From Hyposmocoma kahamanoa (Eukaryota > Arthropoda > Insecta > Lepidoptera > Cosmopterigidae), in the NCBI RefSeq assembly GCF_003589595.1, contig NW_020653766.1, forward strand, positions 1,796,003 through 1,860,002: 64,000 bases of DNA. Reading direction: 5' to 3'. The notes under the pieces were generated by a model, which was not told the origin of the DNA, did no database searches, and saw only the letters and a program-made list of their open reading frames with translations. The translations under genes and the position numbers were made by a program. The first letter of the stretch is position 1. Every line of letters starts with the position of its first letter. Shown piece by piece: positions 11,063 to 20,811 of this stretch.

Positions 11063-11305
11063 ATTTTTTTTTTTATAATATCAAGTGACCGGATAAAAAA
11101 GTATGATGGTAAGCTACACGCCTGTCCATAACAGTTGCAGTGTCCTCAGAGCTTTAAATCGCAAAGATTTGAGGGTCACTGCCACTGCGCCCGTCGCCCA
11201 GAGACATAAGTTGACGAGTCCCATGTGCCTGTAATTTCCGAAACCACAAAACCGAAACACTTGCTGACATTACTGCTTGCCGGCTAAAATAGGAACTGGG
11301 AGGAG
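11063..11305 (-). mobile_element. Metulj-like SINE (family B), most of length
   Basis: Minus-strand copy from the A-tail (TTTTTTATAATATCAAGTGAC on plus) to the head near TATTTTAGCCGGCAAGCAG. The box-B-like area is partly deleted. Confidence 0.85.
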
Positions 11306-12220
11306 TTCCATTACTACGAAAGTTTACTTTCTGTAGTTGATCTGTGCTTTTTTGGTTAACAGTCTGTTTCTGGAAGTTTTGTAGTTTTTTTGCATGCCAC
11401 CACTCGAACATCCACAATTAATGTCAGCATCGATGAATGCGGATACGGATATTTTAATTCATACAGAATATTCGCAGATGCAAATGCTGATATTCGCAAC
11501 AACCCTAGTTTCTATTCAAATAGTTGGGAATAGGATAGTTATTTAAGTAGCCAAGCCGTGAACATTACTAAATATTTTCGTCATTTCTCCTAAGTTTTTC
11601 TCACTTCTTTAATTAATTACGAGTATTTTTTTATTTAATAGTTATATGTATGCATAAATTCAAATAATTTCTCTTTGTTTCGTCATAATTTTTATATAGT
11701 TTGTTTCAAATTGTTGCTATCGCATGCTGTGACGTTCCTTAGGTAGGATGGTTCACTATTTAATGTGTAGTATTTTCTTTGTGGAATATCCTAAATAAAT
11801 AAAGAAAAACTTCCTTTTGACCATTTTTTGAAATCTACACAAAATTAGTTGTTAAACTACATTAGTAAACCTGTCCACCTATACTCAAATATCATAGCAT
11901 CAAAATCCCGGCGATGTCCCGAAAACTTGAATGTCCCGATGTGTAGCTAGATTTTAAAGTAAGTTGCAAATCCAAGTAGCATATAATAAAGCCAGAAAAA
12001 ATTAAGTAAAATATTGCTTAATAGCGTTTTTCTCGCAGCCCATATGTGCCAGCGCAACCAAAAAATTTTTGTAATATACAAGTATGGCCTTTCAAAAAAC
12101 AATCTAACGAATTACTTTGCTGCAACGATTTAGTTACCAGAATTTTATTTAAAAAAAATACTAAATACGGGTCATAAACTTTGGTCGTGGTTTTCTCCAA
12201 AACTATTTTTTTCTCTTTTT
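11306..12220. other. AT-rich intergenic, nothing recognised
   Basis: No supported gene or repeat until a small family A tail fragment at 12221. Confidence 0.4.
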
Positions 12221-12250
12221 TTGCCCCGCACTAGGGAAAACCCTGTGTGT
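12221..12250 (-). mobile_element. Family A SINE tail fragment
   Basis: GCCCCGCACTAGGGAAAACC matches the minus strand of the distal family A body; about 30 bp only. Confidence 0.6.
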
Positions 12251-12392
12251 TGCAGTGAGACTCATGCAAGTTTTACTCGTGCATTCGAAGTGAAACGTTT
12301 TCTGTGATTCGATTTTAGGGTTAAAAAAAATGGTGTGCAATGTTAATATTGTCGCTAATTTAAACAATAACGGTTAACATAAATATAGAATA

Positions 12393-12606
12393 TAATAATA
12401 ATAATAACGTACATACTCGTAGCCCCGCAGTAGGGAAACCCTGTATCGCGGGTGCCATGGAAATACACATAGATAACCATAAATTACTTTTATTTTTATT
12501 TCATCAACAAAGTGTACACCCAAAGTCACGAGAGAAATAAATGCAGGTCTTGCAAATATTTCTCCCGACCCGGGTATCGAACCCGGGACCTCTACGTGGC
12601 AGTCCA
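12393..12606 (-). mobile_element. tRNA-derived SINE, family A, with 31-bp insertion
   Basis: Minus-strand copy with (TTA)n tail at 12393-12405 and box B GGTTCGATACC. The outer half of the tRNA head, including box A, is missing beyond 12606. A T-rich insertion of about 31 bp interrupts the body near 12490 between GTGTAC-like repeats. Confidence 0.85.
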
Positions 12607-12659
12607 AAATGAAAAAAATACAATGTCGTAAACACAACACGACGTCTATATTTAATTAA

Positions 12660-13660
12660 ATTATTAAGAAGATATCAACTGTTCGTTTGATTCACAAATG
12701 GAGGCCTTCTAAAGGCATTTGAACTTAATCGACTGTCAAGTCTAGTTCACAAAGCTGTCTTGGGTTATAAAAGTCCGTATTTGCAAATTAATTCGGCTAT
12801 GAATGAAAATGAAGTTCGAGTTTTATCATCCCTATCAGATGAGGACGTCTTCAAAAAGGCCAGTTACTGACAAAAATAAACGAAAATGAAAAAGCGAATA
12901 AGGCACAGTGCGTTTGCAGGCTCTACTTACCTTAGGGATCCTTAAGGCGACTGACTTCAACGTGTTGGTAACCGCATCCCACTTCGATGCTTGTGGGGTC
13001 GGGGAATACCTACCCAATCAGTTTGTTGAATGTTTTGAACGATTTGTTGTCACTGCGTAAACATATATTTATGATGATCTGGTGATTTCTGCGAAGGCAG
13101 TCAAGTCGCTTGCCGAAGAGGCGGCAGTACACTTGGTGTAAACAGGCCATGACGTGACGCAAAGCATAGGGAAGTAGTCTGTCAAAGGTTACAGTGGACG
13201 CTGTATAAACACGCCATGACGTGATAGAATGGATCTATGTGTTTGCGCATTGAGTCTGAGGGATAATCAACCAGTTTGCGCTCAAAACTGATACAACAAA
13301 TATAAAGAAGCTGATGTAGTGACCAAAATAGAAAAGGGAATACTTTTTGAGTAAATGAATACTTAATGGCTTCGTGTAGTAAGAATTGATGTTAGCAGAT
13401 TGATGGTGCAAAATTTATTGGGCGAATGTAGACCTCGAGATGTCTATCTCGTTTAGATTGAGGATGTCCTTGAAACAGGTCAAGTTAAAGTAAAAGTACC
13501 AGAAATAAACGTAATGTATGAAGAAACTGACACGAGGAAAGAATGCGAAAGAACTTTGTTAGGAGCACAGCCCGTAGAGTTTCACGATCTCTGCCCGATA
13601 GCGGGAGACAGCCGTAATGGTTTGTATTGAGATCCAAAATTGCCTCCACTCAGCATTTGC
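12660..13660 (+). pseudogene. Unrecognised coding-like relic
   Basis: Composition is less AT-biased than the flanks, and several consecutive frame segments look protein-like but are broken by stops and shifts: YLQINSAMNENEVRVLSSLS near 12780-12840, DACGVGEYLPNQFVECFERF near 12985-13045, YIYDDLVISAKAVKSLAEEA near 13065-13125, and ECERTLLGAQPVEFHDLCPI near 13545-13605. The third contains a YxDD-like box that could be a decayed reverse transcriptase, but the residues around it do not confirm this. I cannot name the family. An old LTR retrotransposon or a dead host gene are both possible. Confidence 0.3.
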
Positions 13661-14532
13661 CGTATTATACACGCAAAACAAACCGACAGACGGTGATAAC
13701 AGGGTTCGTATGATGTTTTGCAACGTTGTTTCAAAGATTAAACAATGAATTTAGTTGGATAAAAGTTGATAGACCTATCCGACAACTTTTATACCAGTAT
13801 ATTACAACAAAACAGTTTCTTTTGTCGTTATCGTATTGACAAACCAAATTGGGAACCAATTATTCGTTAATGTGTGTTTATCAACTGTTATTATAAGTTA
13901 GCCCTAGTGTTAGTGCATTATCTTATTTAAATAACGTATTATATTATATTTCTTGCATTGCAATCATCCCATATAAATTTGCATATTTTCCATAAAATGT
14001 ATAATGTCAAAGTGTTGATGTCATAGTTACAAGGCTAAATCAGAGAAGCCAAATTTTCCAAATCAGAGATGCCAAATTTGCCAAACCATTGATGATAAAT
14101 TTGCCAAATCAGTTATGCCAAATTTGCCAAACCAAAAAAAAAACTTGTACAAGATATACAATTTGAAAGATATTCGCCGACAAGTGTCCAACAAAGCTCA
14201 GAACAAGAACAAATAATTCTTAGCAGTAAATGTCAAGTTGGCAATATATTAAGTTATTAGTTTACTTATGGAGTTAGTAACACAACCCAACCGAAATATC
14301 TGTGGGCCTCGAACACCCCGTTCCAATTCGTTTAACATCAACCCACTCCCGTCCGCTCTATACCTTTGCCACAGCGATCATAAATGTCACAATTGGTGAT
14401 AGACTAAACAATTGTTTACACATTATCATGCTGATTACAGTAACACTTTCAGAGTGCTGTTTTTGACAGATCCATTTTACTGCGAAACGGAATGTAAGCG
14501 TTTTTTGTAACGAAATGAAATTAGCATTAGTA
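13661..14532. other. Intergenic with short imperfect tandem repeat
   Basis: 14038-14125 holds three to four imperfect copies of AAATTTGCCAAATCAGAGATGCC. Otherwise nothing is recognised. Confidence 0.5.
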
Positions 14533-14836
14533 GCAGTAGAGCTTCTTGTGAAAGAGTTTGTCCAGGGAAGTACTGCCACATTACCTATTTCTGCCGCCAA
14601 GCAGAAATGTAAGCGTTACTGCGTTCCGGATTTGAAGGGTAAGGGTGATGGTGAAGTTACGAGCACATGAGACTAATCAACTTATATCTCAGGATGACGA
14701 TCGCGGTGTCAGTGCCCATCAGATCTTTGTGTTTAAAAGCTATGAATGACACTGCAACTGTTATGGGTTAGGCGTGTCGTTTACCATCAGGCGCACGACT
14801 TGTACGTCCCGTCACTTGGTATATTAAAAATAAAGT
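14533..14836 (+). mobile_element. Metulj-like SINE (family B), full length
   Basis: Runs from GTAGCAGTAGAGCTTCTTGT (box-A-like) through CTGCCGCCAAGCAG, the box-B-like GTTCCGGATTTGAAGG, and the core to CTTGTACGTCCCGTCACTTG and an A-rich tail. Useful as a full-length plus-strand reference for the family. Confidence 0.9.
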
Positions 14837-15076
14837 AGTTTAACCTACGGACCAGGTAATAATAGCTGAGGGAATTTTTGAGGAAGCCCGAGAATTCTCC
14901 TGAAGACGCCTGACCTGTTTATTGCCTCGTAATACAATTGACATAAATTTCATTATTATTGTACAATTTGGGGCTATTCAAGATTAGTGTGAAAAGGCAT
15001 TTTTTATAGCAAACGCTATGGCCAAGCGTGTGTCTATTATTTATAAAAAAAGATCGTCCAAGATTATTTTTAGTAT

Positions 15077-15296
15077 AATACAAAGATCGAACACACAACT
15101 TTTAGCTACTCACCTTGAAGAAGGCTCAAAAATCTATATCGCTATAAAGGCGTTAAACGCCTAAAAAACTCAATACAAATGTCTACAAACTGACTCGTCG
15201 TATAGCTCAGTTGGCAGAGCGACGCTACGGTATAGCGTAACCGGTTCAAGACCTGTCCAGTCGAAGGAATGTTTCTTTATGTTCGATCTTTGTATT
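15077..15296 (+). mobile_element. TIR-bounded element containing a tRNA-like sequence (family C variant)
   Basis: AATACAAAGATCGAACA at 15077-15093 is repeated exactly in inverse orientation at 15280-15296. Between 15190 and 15263 lies a tRNA-like sequence with box A TAGCTCAGTTGG and box B GGTTCAAGACC. It has a perfect 4-bp D stem (GCTC/GAGC), a perfect 5-bp anticodon stem (ACGCT/AGCGT) with a 7-nt loop reading GGT at the anticodon position, and a T arm with one mismatch. The acceptor stem is poor and the variable loop is one base, so it is unlikely to be a working tRNA. The right 40 bp match the 3' end of family C SINEs; the left end is the inverse of that same end. Confidence 0.6.
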
Positions 15297-15691
15297 AAAA
15301 ACTATAAATTTCATTAACTTACAATATTTTTCTTCCATGCTGTGCCGCGTTAAAGTAAATTGCGCCTAAAGCACAGGTCACACCGCGAACGAAAAGAACA
15401 TATACGCGCGAGCGACTATGTCAACACTAAGCGACATATTTTACATAGCTAGCGGGATCGTTAGGTTAGATTAGGTTTGGTTTTAGTCATCACCAAATAA
15501 GAGGCCAAATTTGACACTTGTCATCGTGACGCGAATAGGGATGTAGACTAATAATATCGGTAATCACTTTATACGATTTTCACGAAATATCGATTCAAAA
15601 TTTTAAGAGTTTGCGATTGTTTAGATTATTTTTCGGTTCATTTCTGTTCAGGGGGCCCTAAAAGACCAAATCGTGCAATTCTGTTAAAAGC
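15297..15691. other. Intergenic, nothing recognised
   Basis: No frame or known repeat. A short GC-richer patch with CGCGCGAGCG lies near 15410. Confidence 0.4.
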
Positions 15692-15945
15692 AATTCATTT
15701 ACAGAATTCCTTGCAATTTTGTAGCAATTGCTTTTATTTTAGTAAAATTTGCCACATTCCGATGAACTGTATCCATTTCTTTTAATGTTGTTTTATAATA
15801 CTTAACGAAATTATGTGTATTTTTAAGGGCATACAAAATATTTGTGTAAACGTACTGTAATGCCACAGTCATGATACCAGTCTCCTTAAACTTATCTCTA
15901 AGAGAAATCCGAGAACCTAAACGGTGCACAAAATACAGGAACTAT
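15692..15945 (-). pseudogene. CR1-like LINE reverse transcriptase C-terminal fragment
   Basis: The minus strand reads RLGSRISLRDKFKETGIMTV, then YVYTNILYALKNTHNFVK, which matches the better copy at 45854-46692 at the same point after the reverse transcriptase. About 75 residues remain, and the ends diverge from that copy on both sides. Confidence 0.75.
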
Positions 15946-16132
15946 GCAGTTTTTACTTAGGGGCAATATGACAGCCTGTAGGGGTATAATAGACCCTTTG
16001 AGCTCGCCCGCATCCCCGGGCAGGAGTCAACGGGATTCAATCAACGAACAATAGGCTTTCATTGCTTCCGTACTCGTGTCACTTTGCTACCCTCGATTAA
16101 TATCTATTAAACGAAAATGCAAAGGTTTATAT

Positions 16133-16241
16133 CTTTTTTTTATAATATTAAGTGACGAGACGATCAAGTCGGGTGCCTGGTGGTAGAGACACGCTTATCT
16201 AATAACAATTGCAGTGCAACTCAGGGCTTTGAAAATTATGT
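16133..16241 (-). mobile_element. Metulj-like SINE tail fragment
   Basis: Plus-strand TTTTTTTATAATATTAAGTGACG through CAGTGCAACTCAGGGCTTTG is the reversed distal third of the SINE. It stops just before the hAT-like miniature. Confidence 0.75.
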
Positions 16242-16249
16242 ACAAAGTT

Positions 16250-16535
16250 CATTGACTTACAATTATATGGACGTCGGGTCCGCGCTAAAAAGTGTCCGAA
16301 CTTATAGGGCGTTAAAATCGTATACAGAGCGTCATTCACGCTTTAGTCTTCGTTTGTTCGACTGACAGCGAAGCGAGCAAAATTAGACAGTACTGCGATG
16401 ACATTACAATTTAAATCTAACGTTTTAGCTTTTTCATATTCCTTTACATGTCACTACGTTTAAATAGGTTGACTTGGGACATTTTTGTCGTGGTTTTTGT
16501 ATTAGACCCGTCGTCCATTTATTTGTAAGTCAATG
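16250..16535 (+). mobile_element. hAT-like miniature element (MITE family 1), copy 1
   Basis: A 286-bp non-coding element with imperfect TIRs of about 30 bp that start CATTGACTTAC on both strands and continue TGGACG-CGGGTC. It is flanked by the exact 8-bp duplication ACAAAGTT (16242-16249 and 16536-16543). Four other copies of almost identical sequence occur in the window. An 8-bp duplication is usual for hAT elements (established), but the terminal CATTG fits the usual hAT end only loosely, so the superfamily is tentative. There is no transposase frame. Confidence 0.9.
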
Positions 16536-16673
16536 ACAAAGTTAGATATTTTATTCTCAAATAATTTGTTTTAGACTTTTATTATAGGCTGTTTTCCGAA
16601 TTTTATATAATCGGATAAAATTTGAAGTATCGCAGCATGATGCATGATGCAGTTTGCAGTTTCGTGGCTAGCA

Positions 16674-16957
16674 TTTTTTTTTATAACACCTAGAGTGACG
16701 GAACGAACGTAATGGTAAGCTACACGCCAGTCCACTCAGAGCTTTACATTGCTAAGGTCTGCGGGGCACTGCCACTGCGCCCGTCACCCTGAGACGTAAG
16801 TTGAAAGTCCCATATGCCTGTAATTTCACCAGCACCCTCACCCTTCAAAACCAGAATACGGTAATGCTCACATTACTAGGTACTTGGCGGTAGAAATAGG
16901 TAAGGTAGCAGTACTACCCTGGACGAACACTTTCACAAGGAGCTTTACTGCTACTAA
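16674..16957 (-). mobile_element. Metulj-like SINE (family B), nearly full length
   Basis: Minus-strand copy from poly-T/A-tail at 16674 to the head AGTAGCAGTAAAGCTCCTTG near 16955. A deletion removes part of the segment between the tail and the AAGATCT core. Confidence 0.85.
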
Positions 16958-16964
16958 ATAGTAT

Positions 16965-17292
16965 ATTTAAATCAAGTTGTTCACACATAAAAACACGATT
17001 AACTGTTGTTCACGATTTTTTTGACGTTACGACGACAGACTGTCGTGACAATGGGAAGAGCTAGAAAGACAATCGTCTGACGATAAATAGTATTGTGACC
17101 ACAGATAACCGAAGCTTCAAACGATTCTGTCGTGCAAACGACAAGGCGGCTGCCGTGAACCGATGAATTGTCGTCGCGATCTATTGGGAACAGCTAGATA
17201 CGACAGCTGTTCAACGATACAATAAACGTCCAGGATGTGTCTTGTCCGTGTCTGTGGTCACGAGTCAGTTCATGGGAACACGCCCTAAGGTG
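16965..17292 (-). mobile_element. CGTCGT-rich miniature (possible PIF/Harbinger-like), copy 1
   Basis: Minus strand begins GGGCGTGTTCCCAT next to TTA and contains the block TTCACGGCAGCCGCCTTGTC and ACGACAGAATCGTTTGAAGC shared with the copy at 63440-63771. Many GTCGT/ACGAC words occur on both strands. TTA flanks and a GGGCG start fit PIF/Harbinger, but this copy is incomplete at its other end. Confidence 0.5.
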
Positions 17293-17402
17293 TGTCACAT
17301 ATGTTTTTTAAGACCTTTATTTAATACCTAAATAATTTTGATCTAACAAAACAGCTTCTCCAGCTTCGTCGTCGGTAACTCAAAAAATATTTTTCTAATA
17401 AC

Positions 17403-17460
17403 ATTCAAACCTCAAATGGCTTTGGTCGATTCCGCACAACAGTGAAAGTGTTGAATTAAA
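17403..17460 (+). repeat. Repeat J, inverted partner at 20642
   Basis: CCTCAAATGGCTTTGGTCGA and the following 40 bp recur, inverted and diverged, at 20642-20720. Only two copies; class unknown. Confidence 0.5.
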
Positions 17461-17689
17461 TACTTTGGAAAAAATATATAATAAAGTTGAGGATATATAC
17501 GGCGTGAAAACACGATTCCTTATAATTTTCACGATAGAAGAAAAAATCACAAACTTACCTCTTTTTACAAGAAAACCACTGTATTCAATAGGTATTACAA
17601 TTCACATATACCAATATTTTTTTTTAATATCGACTGAACTAAATAGAACACAAATCCGAGCTGAGGGGTATTTTTATTAAAAAATAAGT

Positions 17690-18600
17690 GCGCATTTGAC
17701 CTCCATCTGACCTGATGGAAAGTGACGATGAGGTCGACGTGAAGCATGCACTCTTAAATGATGCCTATTCACTCTTGCATTGAAAAGGTCCAAGTTATTG
17801 CGTTCGGGGAACAAGTCTGCAGGCAGGGAATTCCACTCGCCATATAAAAGTGGAAGCGTAACGCTACGTGCCAATCCGGGGAATATCCACAACATAGGGG
17901 TTGAACCCCAACCCACGTCTAGTCCCCCGGCAATGGAAAGGAGAAGGCGGAATCAAGTTATGCAATTCCATCACACACTCTCCGTGATATATCCTGTAGG
18001 ATACTCATAAGCTGGCATCTCTACGGCGGTCTTCAAGGCTCTACAGCTTCGCCTCTACTAATTCCGAGTCACCTATAAGCCTCTTAGCATGCTTGTCTAT
18101 TGAATCCAAGGTGGCCAGTTGGTATTTAGCAGAGTCATCCCATAAGCGGCAGAAGTACTCCATACACGACCGGACTTGTGCTTGGTACAGCTGAAGCAAT
18201 TCTCCCGATATGAAGCAACGCCTCGCCTTGGAAAGGATGCCAACCTTCTTGGCTGCATTTTTGGCTTTGGATTCAATTTATCTGCCGTAGTTCAGATTGG
18301 ACGACAGGTCCATTCCAAGTAGGTGAAGACGGTCGACTATCGGTATGGACATATCACGAAAAGTCGGAGTCAGGTGAAATGGATAGTGGTAGCATTAAAT
18401 TTGACAAGATTGGCATCGCCCCAATCGGATACTGATTTAAGTGTCAAATTCAAACGACTAACCATGGACTCTCGACAATACTGGATTTGTTCTGTACTGA
18501 CTCTTGCATTGGTCAAGTATCTGTCCACAACTGTGCTGTCATCATCATACCCAAAGACTATCGATTGAATGTTCATTATGCTTACGAATAAATATCCGAG
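17690..18600 (-). pseudogene. Jockey-type LINE reverse transcriptase pseudogene (C-terminal 300 residues)
   Basis: On the minus strand successive segments, broken by frameshifts and stops, follow the order seen in lepidopteran Jockey-like elements. FGYDDDSTVVDRYL near 18555 is the palm FADD box with the first residues altered. It is followed by SVSDWGDANLVKFNATT near 18430, then RCFISGELLQLYQAQVRSCM and EYFCRLWDDSAKYQLATLDS around 18220-18110. The frame then passes GDSELVEAKL near 18070, and PLLYGEWNSLPADLFPERNN near 17840 precedes a C-terminal basic stretch. A related copy lies at 58090-58925. The fingers and endonuclease are absent, so this is a 5'-truncated dead copy. Confidence 0.8.
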
Positions 18601-18649
18601 AGCTTTAGTGACAGCCGAGCTCCTTAAGAAGAGGTCATCTAGGCAAATA

Positions 18650-18821
18650 CTACCACCAAGCAGTAACGTGAGCATTACTGCGTACCGGTTTTGAAGGGAA
18701 AGGGCGCTGGTGAAAACCGGTTCAAAACCGGTCACTTCCACCGGTCACGGTCGGACTTGTCAACTTATATCTCGGGGCGCCGGCGCAGTAGGAGTGACCC
18801 TCAGATCTTTGCGCTTTAAAA
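18650..18821 (+). mobile_element. Metulj-like SINE with ACCGGT-rich internal change
   Basis: Starts CCACCAAGCAGTAACGTGAGC and keeps the box-B-like CCGGTTTTGAAGGG. It then has an unusual run of three AACCGGT/CACCGGT words (18710-18745) in place of the normal spacer. The 3' end is cut at 18821 where a second, opposite SINE begins. Confidence 0.75.
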
Positions 18822-19085
18822 CATTTTTTTTATAATACTAAGTAACGGGACGTGTGGCTGGTGGTAAGCGTGACGCCTATCCCTAACAGTTGCATTGTTA
18901 CTCAGACCTTTAGATCACAAATATCTGAGGCACTGTCACTGTGCCCGACGCGACGCCCTGACAAGTCCCATGTGCCTGTAATTTCACCAGCACCCTTACC
19001 CTTGGAAACCGGAACGCAGTAATATTCATATTACTGCTTGGCGGCGCTCTTGGATGAGCTCTACTGCTACTAAAGCTCAGAGTGA
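18822..19085 (-). mobile_element. Metulj-like SINE (family B)
   Basis: Minus-strand copy from the poly-T edge to TAGTAGCAGTAGAGCTCATCC near 19075. Tail to tail with the preceding copy; a further plus-strand tail fragment (AGAGTGACACTGCAA to CCCGTCACTTTATATCATGA) follows at 19077-19125. Confidence 0.85.
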
Positions 19086-19130
19086 CACTGCAATCTCTTG
19101 TTCTTCCCGTCACTTTATATCATGAAAGAA

Positions 19131-19789
19131 AGATGGAGGTCAAATACCACTTATTTTTTTTTATAAAAATAATACTTTCTGGAAAGTTTTCCAATTCCAT
19201 ATTGTAAATTAGGTCCATTCGTGATAAAGAGGACGGCATGAGTTGGCTATCGTGCTCGTCGATTTTGTTTGAGGCCTCCGACGCGGCCTAATTTTTTTAT
19301 TCTCAGAATTTATGAATAATTTCTGAACATTACAAATTGTGCGAGTCATTATCAAATTTAAGGCTTCGCTCTTGCTTTCTTCTTTACGTAGGTAGGTTTC
19401 AGACATAAAAACCAACTGCTCGTTTCTTAATTTATTTTATAAGTAATTGTAGAATTGAGAAATGGAATACACTGCCGGCATAGTATAATACTCTTATTAT
19501 ACTATACAAGTAGGGCAACTCTCGCCTGTGCAGTGCGTAAATGCCTACACATCCCTCGGAATATAAGGTTGTCACATCATTATTTTAGTTGTGCTTACAA
19601 GTTGTTAACATAATTTGGAAAAAGTAAGGTGTTCCTTTGTTAAATATTGCACGTACTAAGGTTATTTGATGTTTAATTCGGGATTTAATCACGAAGTCGT
19701 TAATAATTAAATAAATTAACTACATTTTTTTTCTTCCAGTGGGACTTTTTGAGTTAAGTTAATATAAGAAATGCATGTTTTTAATTATT
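19131..19789. other. AT-rich intergenic, nothing recognised
   Basis: No supported gene or repeat family member. Confidence 0.4.
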
Positions 19790-19925
19790 TACTGTGGTGG
19801 TGGGTTTTATTATGCCTAGTGAGAGCCGAGGCAAAAAGTTTGTGAACCTATGTCCTTAATCTCTCCTTAAACGGGACCTGTACCCAGTAAGGGGAACTTT
19901 AATGAGTTAATGAAGACCCAGACAG
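19790..19925 (+). mobile_element. Possible RTE-mobilised SINE 3' end
   Basis: GGGACCTGTACCCAGTAAGGGGAACTTTAATGAGTTAATGAAG resembles the GTGCCCAG-GGGA...TGATGATG 3' ends of RTE LINEs and their SINEs in Lepidoptera (family recollection). The tRNA head was not found. Confidence 0.4.
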
Positions 19926-20308
19926 ACATTACGAAGTAAACTCAAAGTTTAATTTAATTTCTTGCTTGAACTTAAGCACAGTTCGTGTTGTAATTTATAC
20001 CAAACATTTGCATACTTCGCCATCAATGTATAATGGAAGTTAAAGGTTGTTTTATGAATTTCAGCCTTACAGATGTTCATCATACAAAAGCTAAAGTCAA
20101 CCTCCATGCGTTCACCATTACGAGTCGATAGCCTGAGTTCGAATTCAAGTTTTTTCAATTTATTTCTTTACAAACGAAATTAAAGCTGTTTGAAAAATGT
20201 ATATCATATACTATACATGTTCTATTTAGTTCAGTTGATATAAAAAAATATTAGTATATGTAAAGTACTTATTGAATACCGCGATTTTTTTGTAAAATTT
20301 CGAAGAGA

Positions 20309-20572
20309 CCAGGACTGGTAGCTGTAAAGGTACTAACTGGGTGATAAATCTGTAATAGATTTCTCATAGATGGCGCTACGACTAAAAAGTCGTTGAAAGA
20401 CCAAGTACAAAGACACGACGCAAGCACATAGAAAAATTCGTGAGGTCCGTTGTTGGTTCGTTCCGTGGCTTAGTTGGTATAGCGTCTGGCACGGTATGCA
20501 AGAAGACGTCGGTTCGAATCCGACCGGATCGAAGGAATTTTTTCTGAGTGTTCGATCTTTGTATTAATAATT
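20309..20572 (+). mobile_element. tRNA-derived SINE, family C, with target duplication
   Basis: The element runs from CCAGGACTGGTAGC to GTGTTCGATCTTTGTATTAATAATT. Near its 3' end is a tRNA-like part: TGGCTTAGTTGG as box A and GGTTCGAATCC as box B, with a perfect GTCGG/CCGAC T stem. It is flanked by ATTTCGAAGAGA (20297-20308) and ATTTCGAGGAGA (20573-20584), a 12-bp duplication with one change. A variable-length duplication fits LINE-assisted insertion. The tRNA part sits at the 3' side rather than the usual 5' side, which is unusual for a SINE. Confidence 0.8.
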
Positions 20573-20641
20573 ATTTCGAGGAGAGTTTGTGTTTTTTTTC
20601 TGTCATCAAAATGTGTATCATCAATTTTACTATATATTTTT

Positions 20642-20720
20642 TTCCCAAAGTGATCGATTCAACACTTTCGCTGCTATGCGGAATCAACTAAAGCCATTTG
20701 AGGTTGTATCAATTCTTAAG
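20642..20720 (-). repeat. Repeat J, inverted partner of 17403
   Basis: Reverse complement of the 17403-17460 block with scattered changes, including CGGAATC-ACTAAAGCCATTTGAGG. Confidence 0.5.
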
Positions 20721-20811
20721 TAAGCACATCCGATTAGCGCAACGTTTTTTTAGATAGGGATATGGAACGCGCGAAATAAGAACGATATCAGTGTTGCCAT
20801 TTTTATTTTTC

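Noticed and set aside
15190..15263. Functional tRNA gene (anticodon position GGT)
   Set aside because: D and anticodon stems are good, but the acceptor stem does not pair over seven bases, the variable loop is one base and the T stem has a mismatch; it sits inside a mobile element.
16180..16365. Short protein across the SINE-MITE junction
   Set aside because: It is a chance frame through the non-coding MITE; the same residues appear in every MITE copy because the DNA is nearly identical.
18370..18741. 123-residue gene on the minus strand
   Set aside because: Its C-terminal half is a decayed Jockey-type reverse transcriptase and its N-terminal part is SINE sequence, so it is a chance fusion.
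20470..20535. Functional tRNA gene in the family C SINE
   Set aside because: T stem is perfect but the anticodon arm cannot be folded normally, and the same sequence recurs as a SINE part at 31005, 42113 and 55680.
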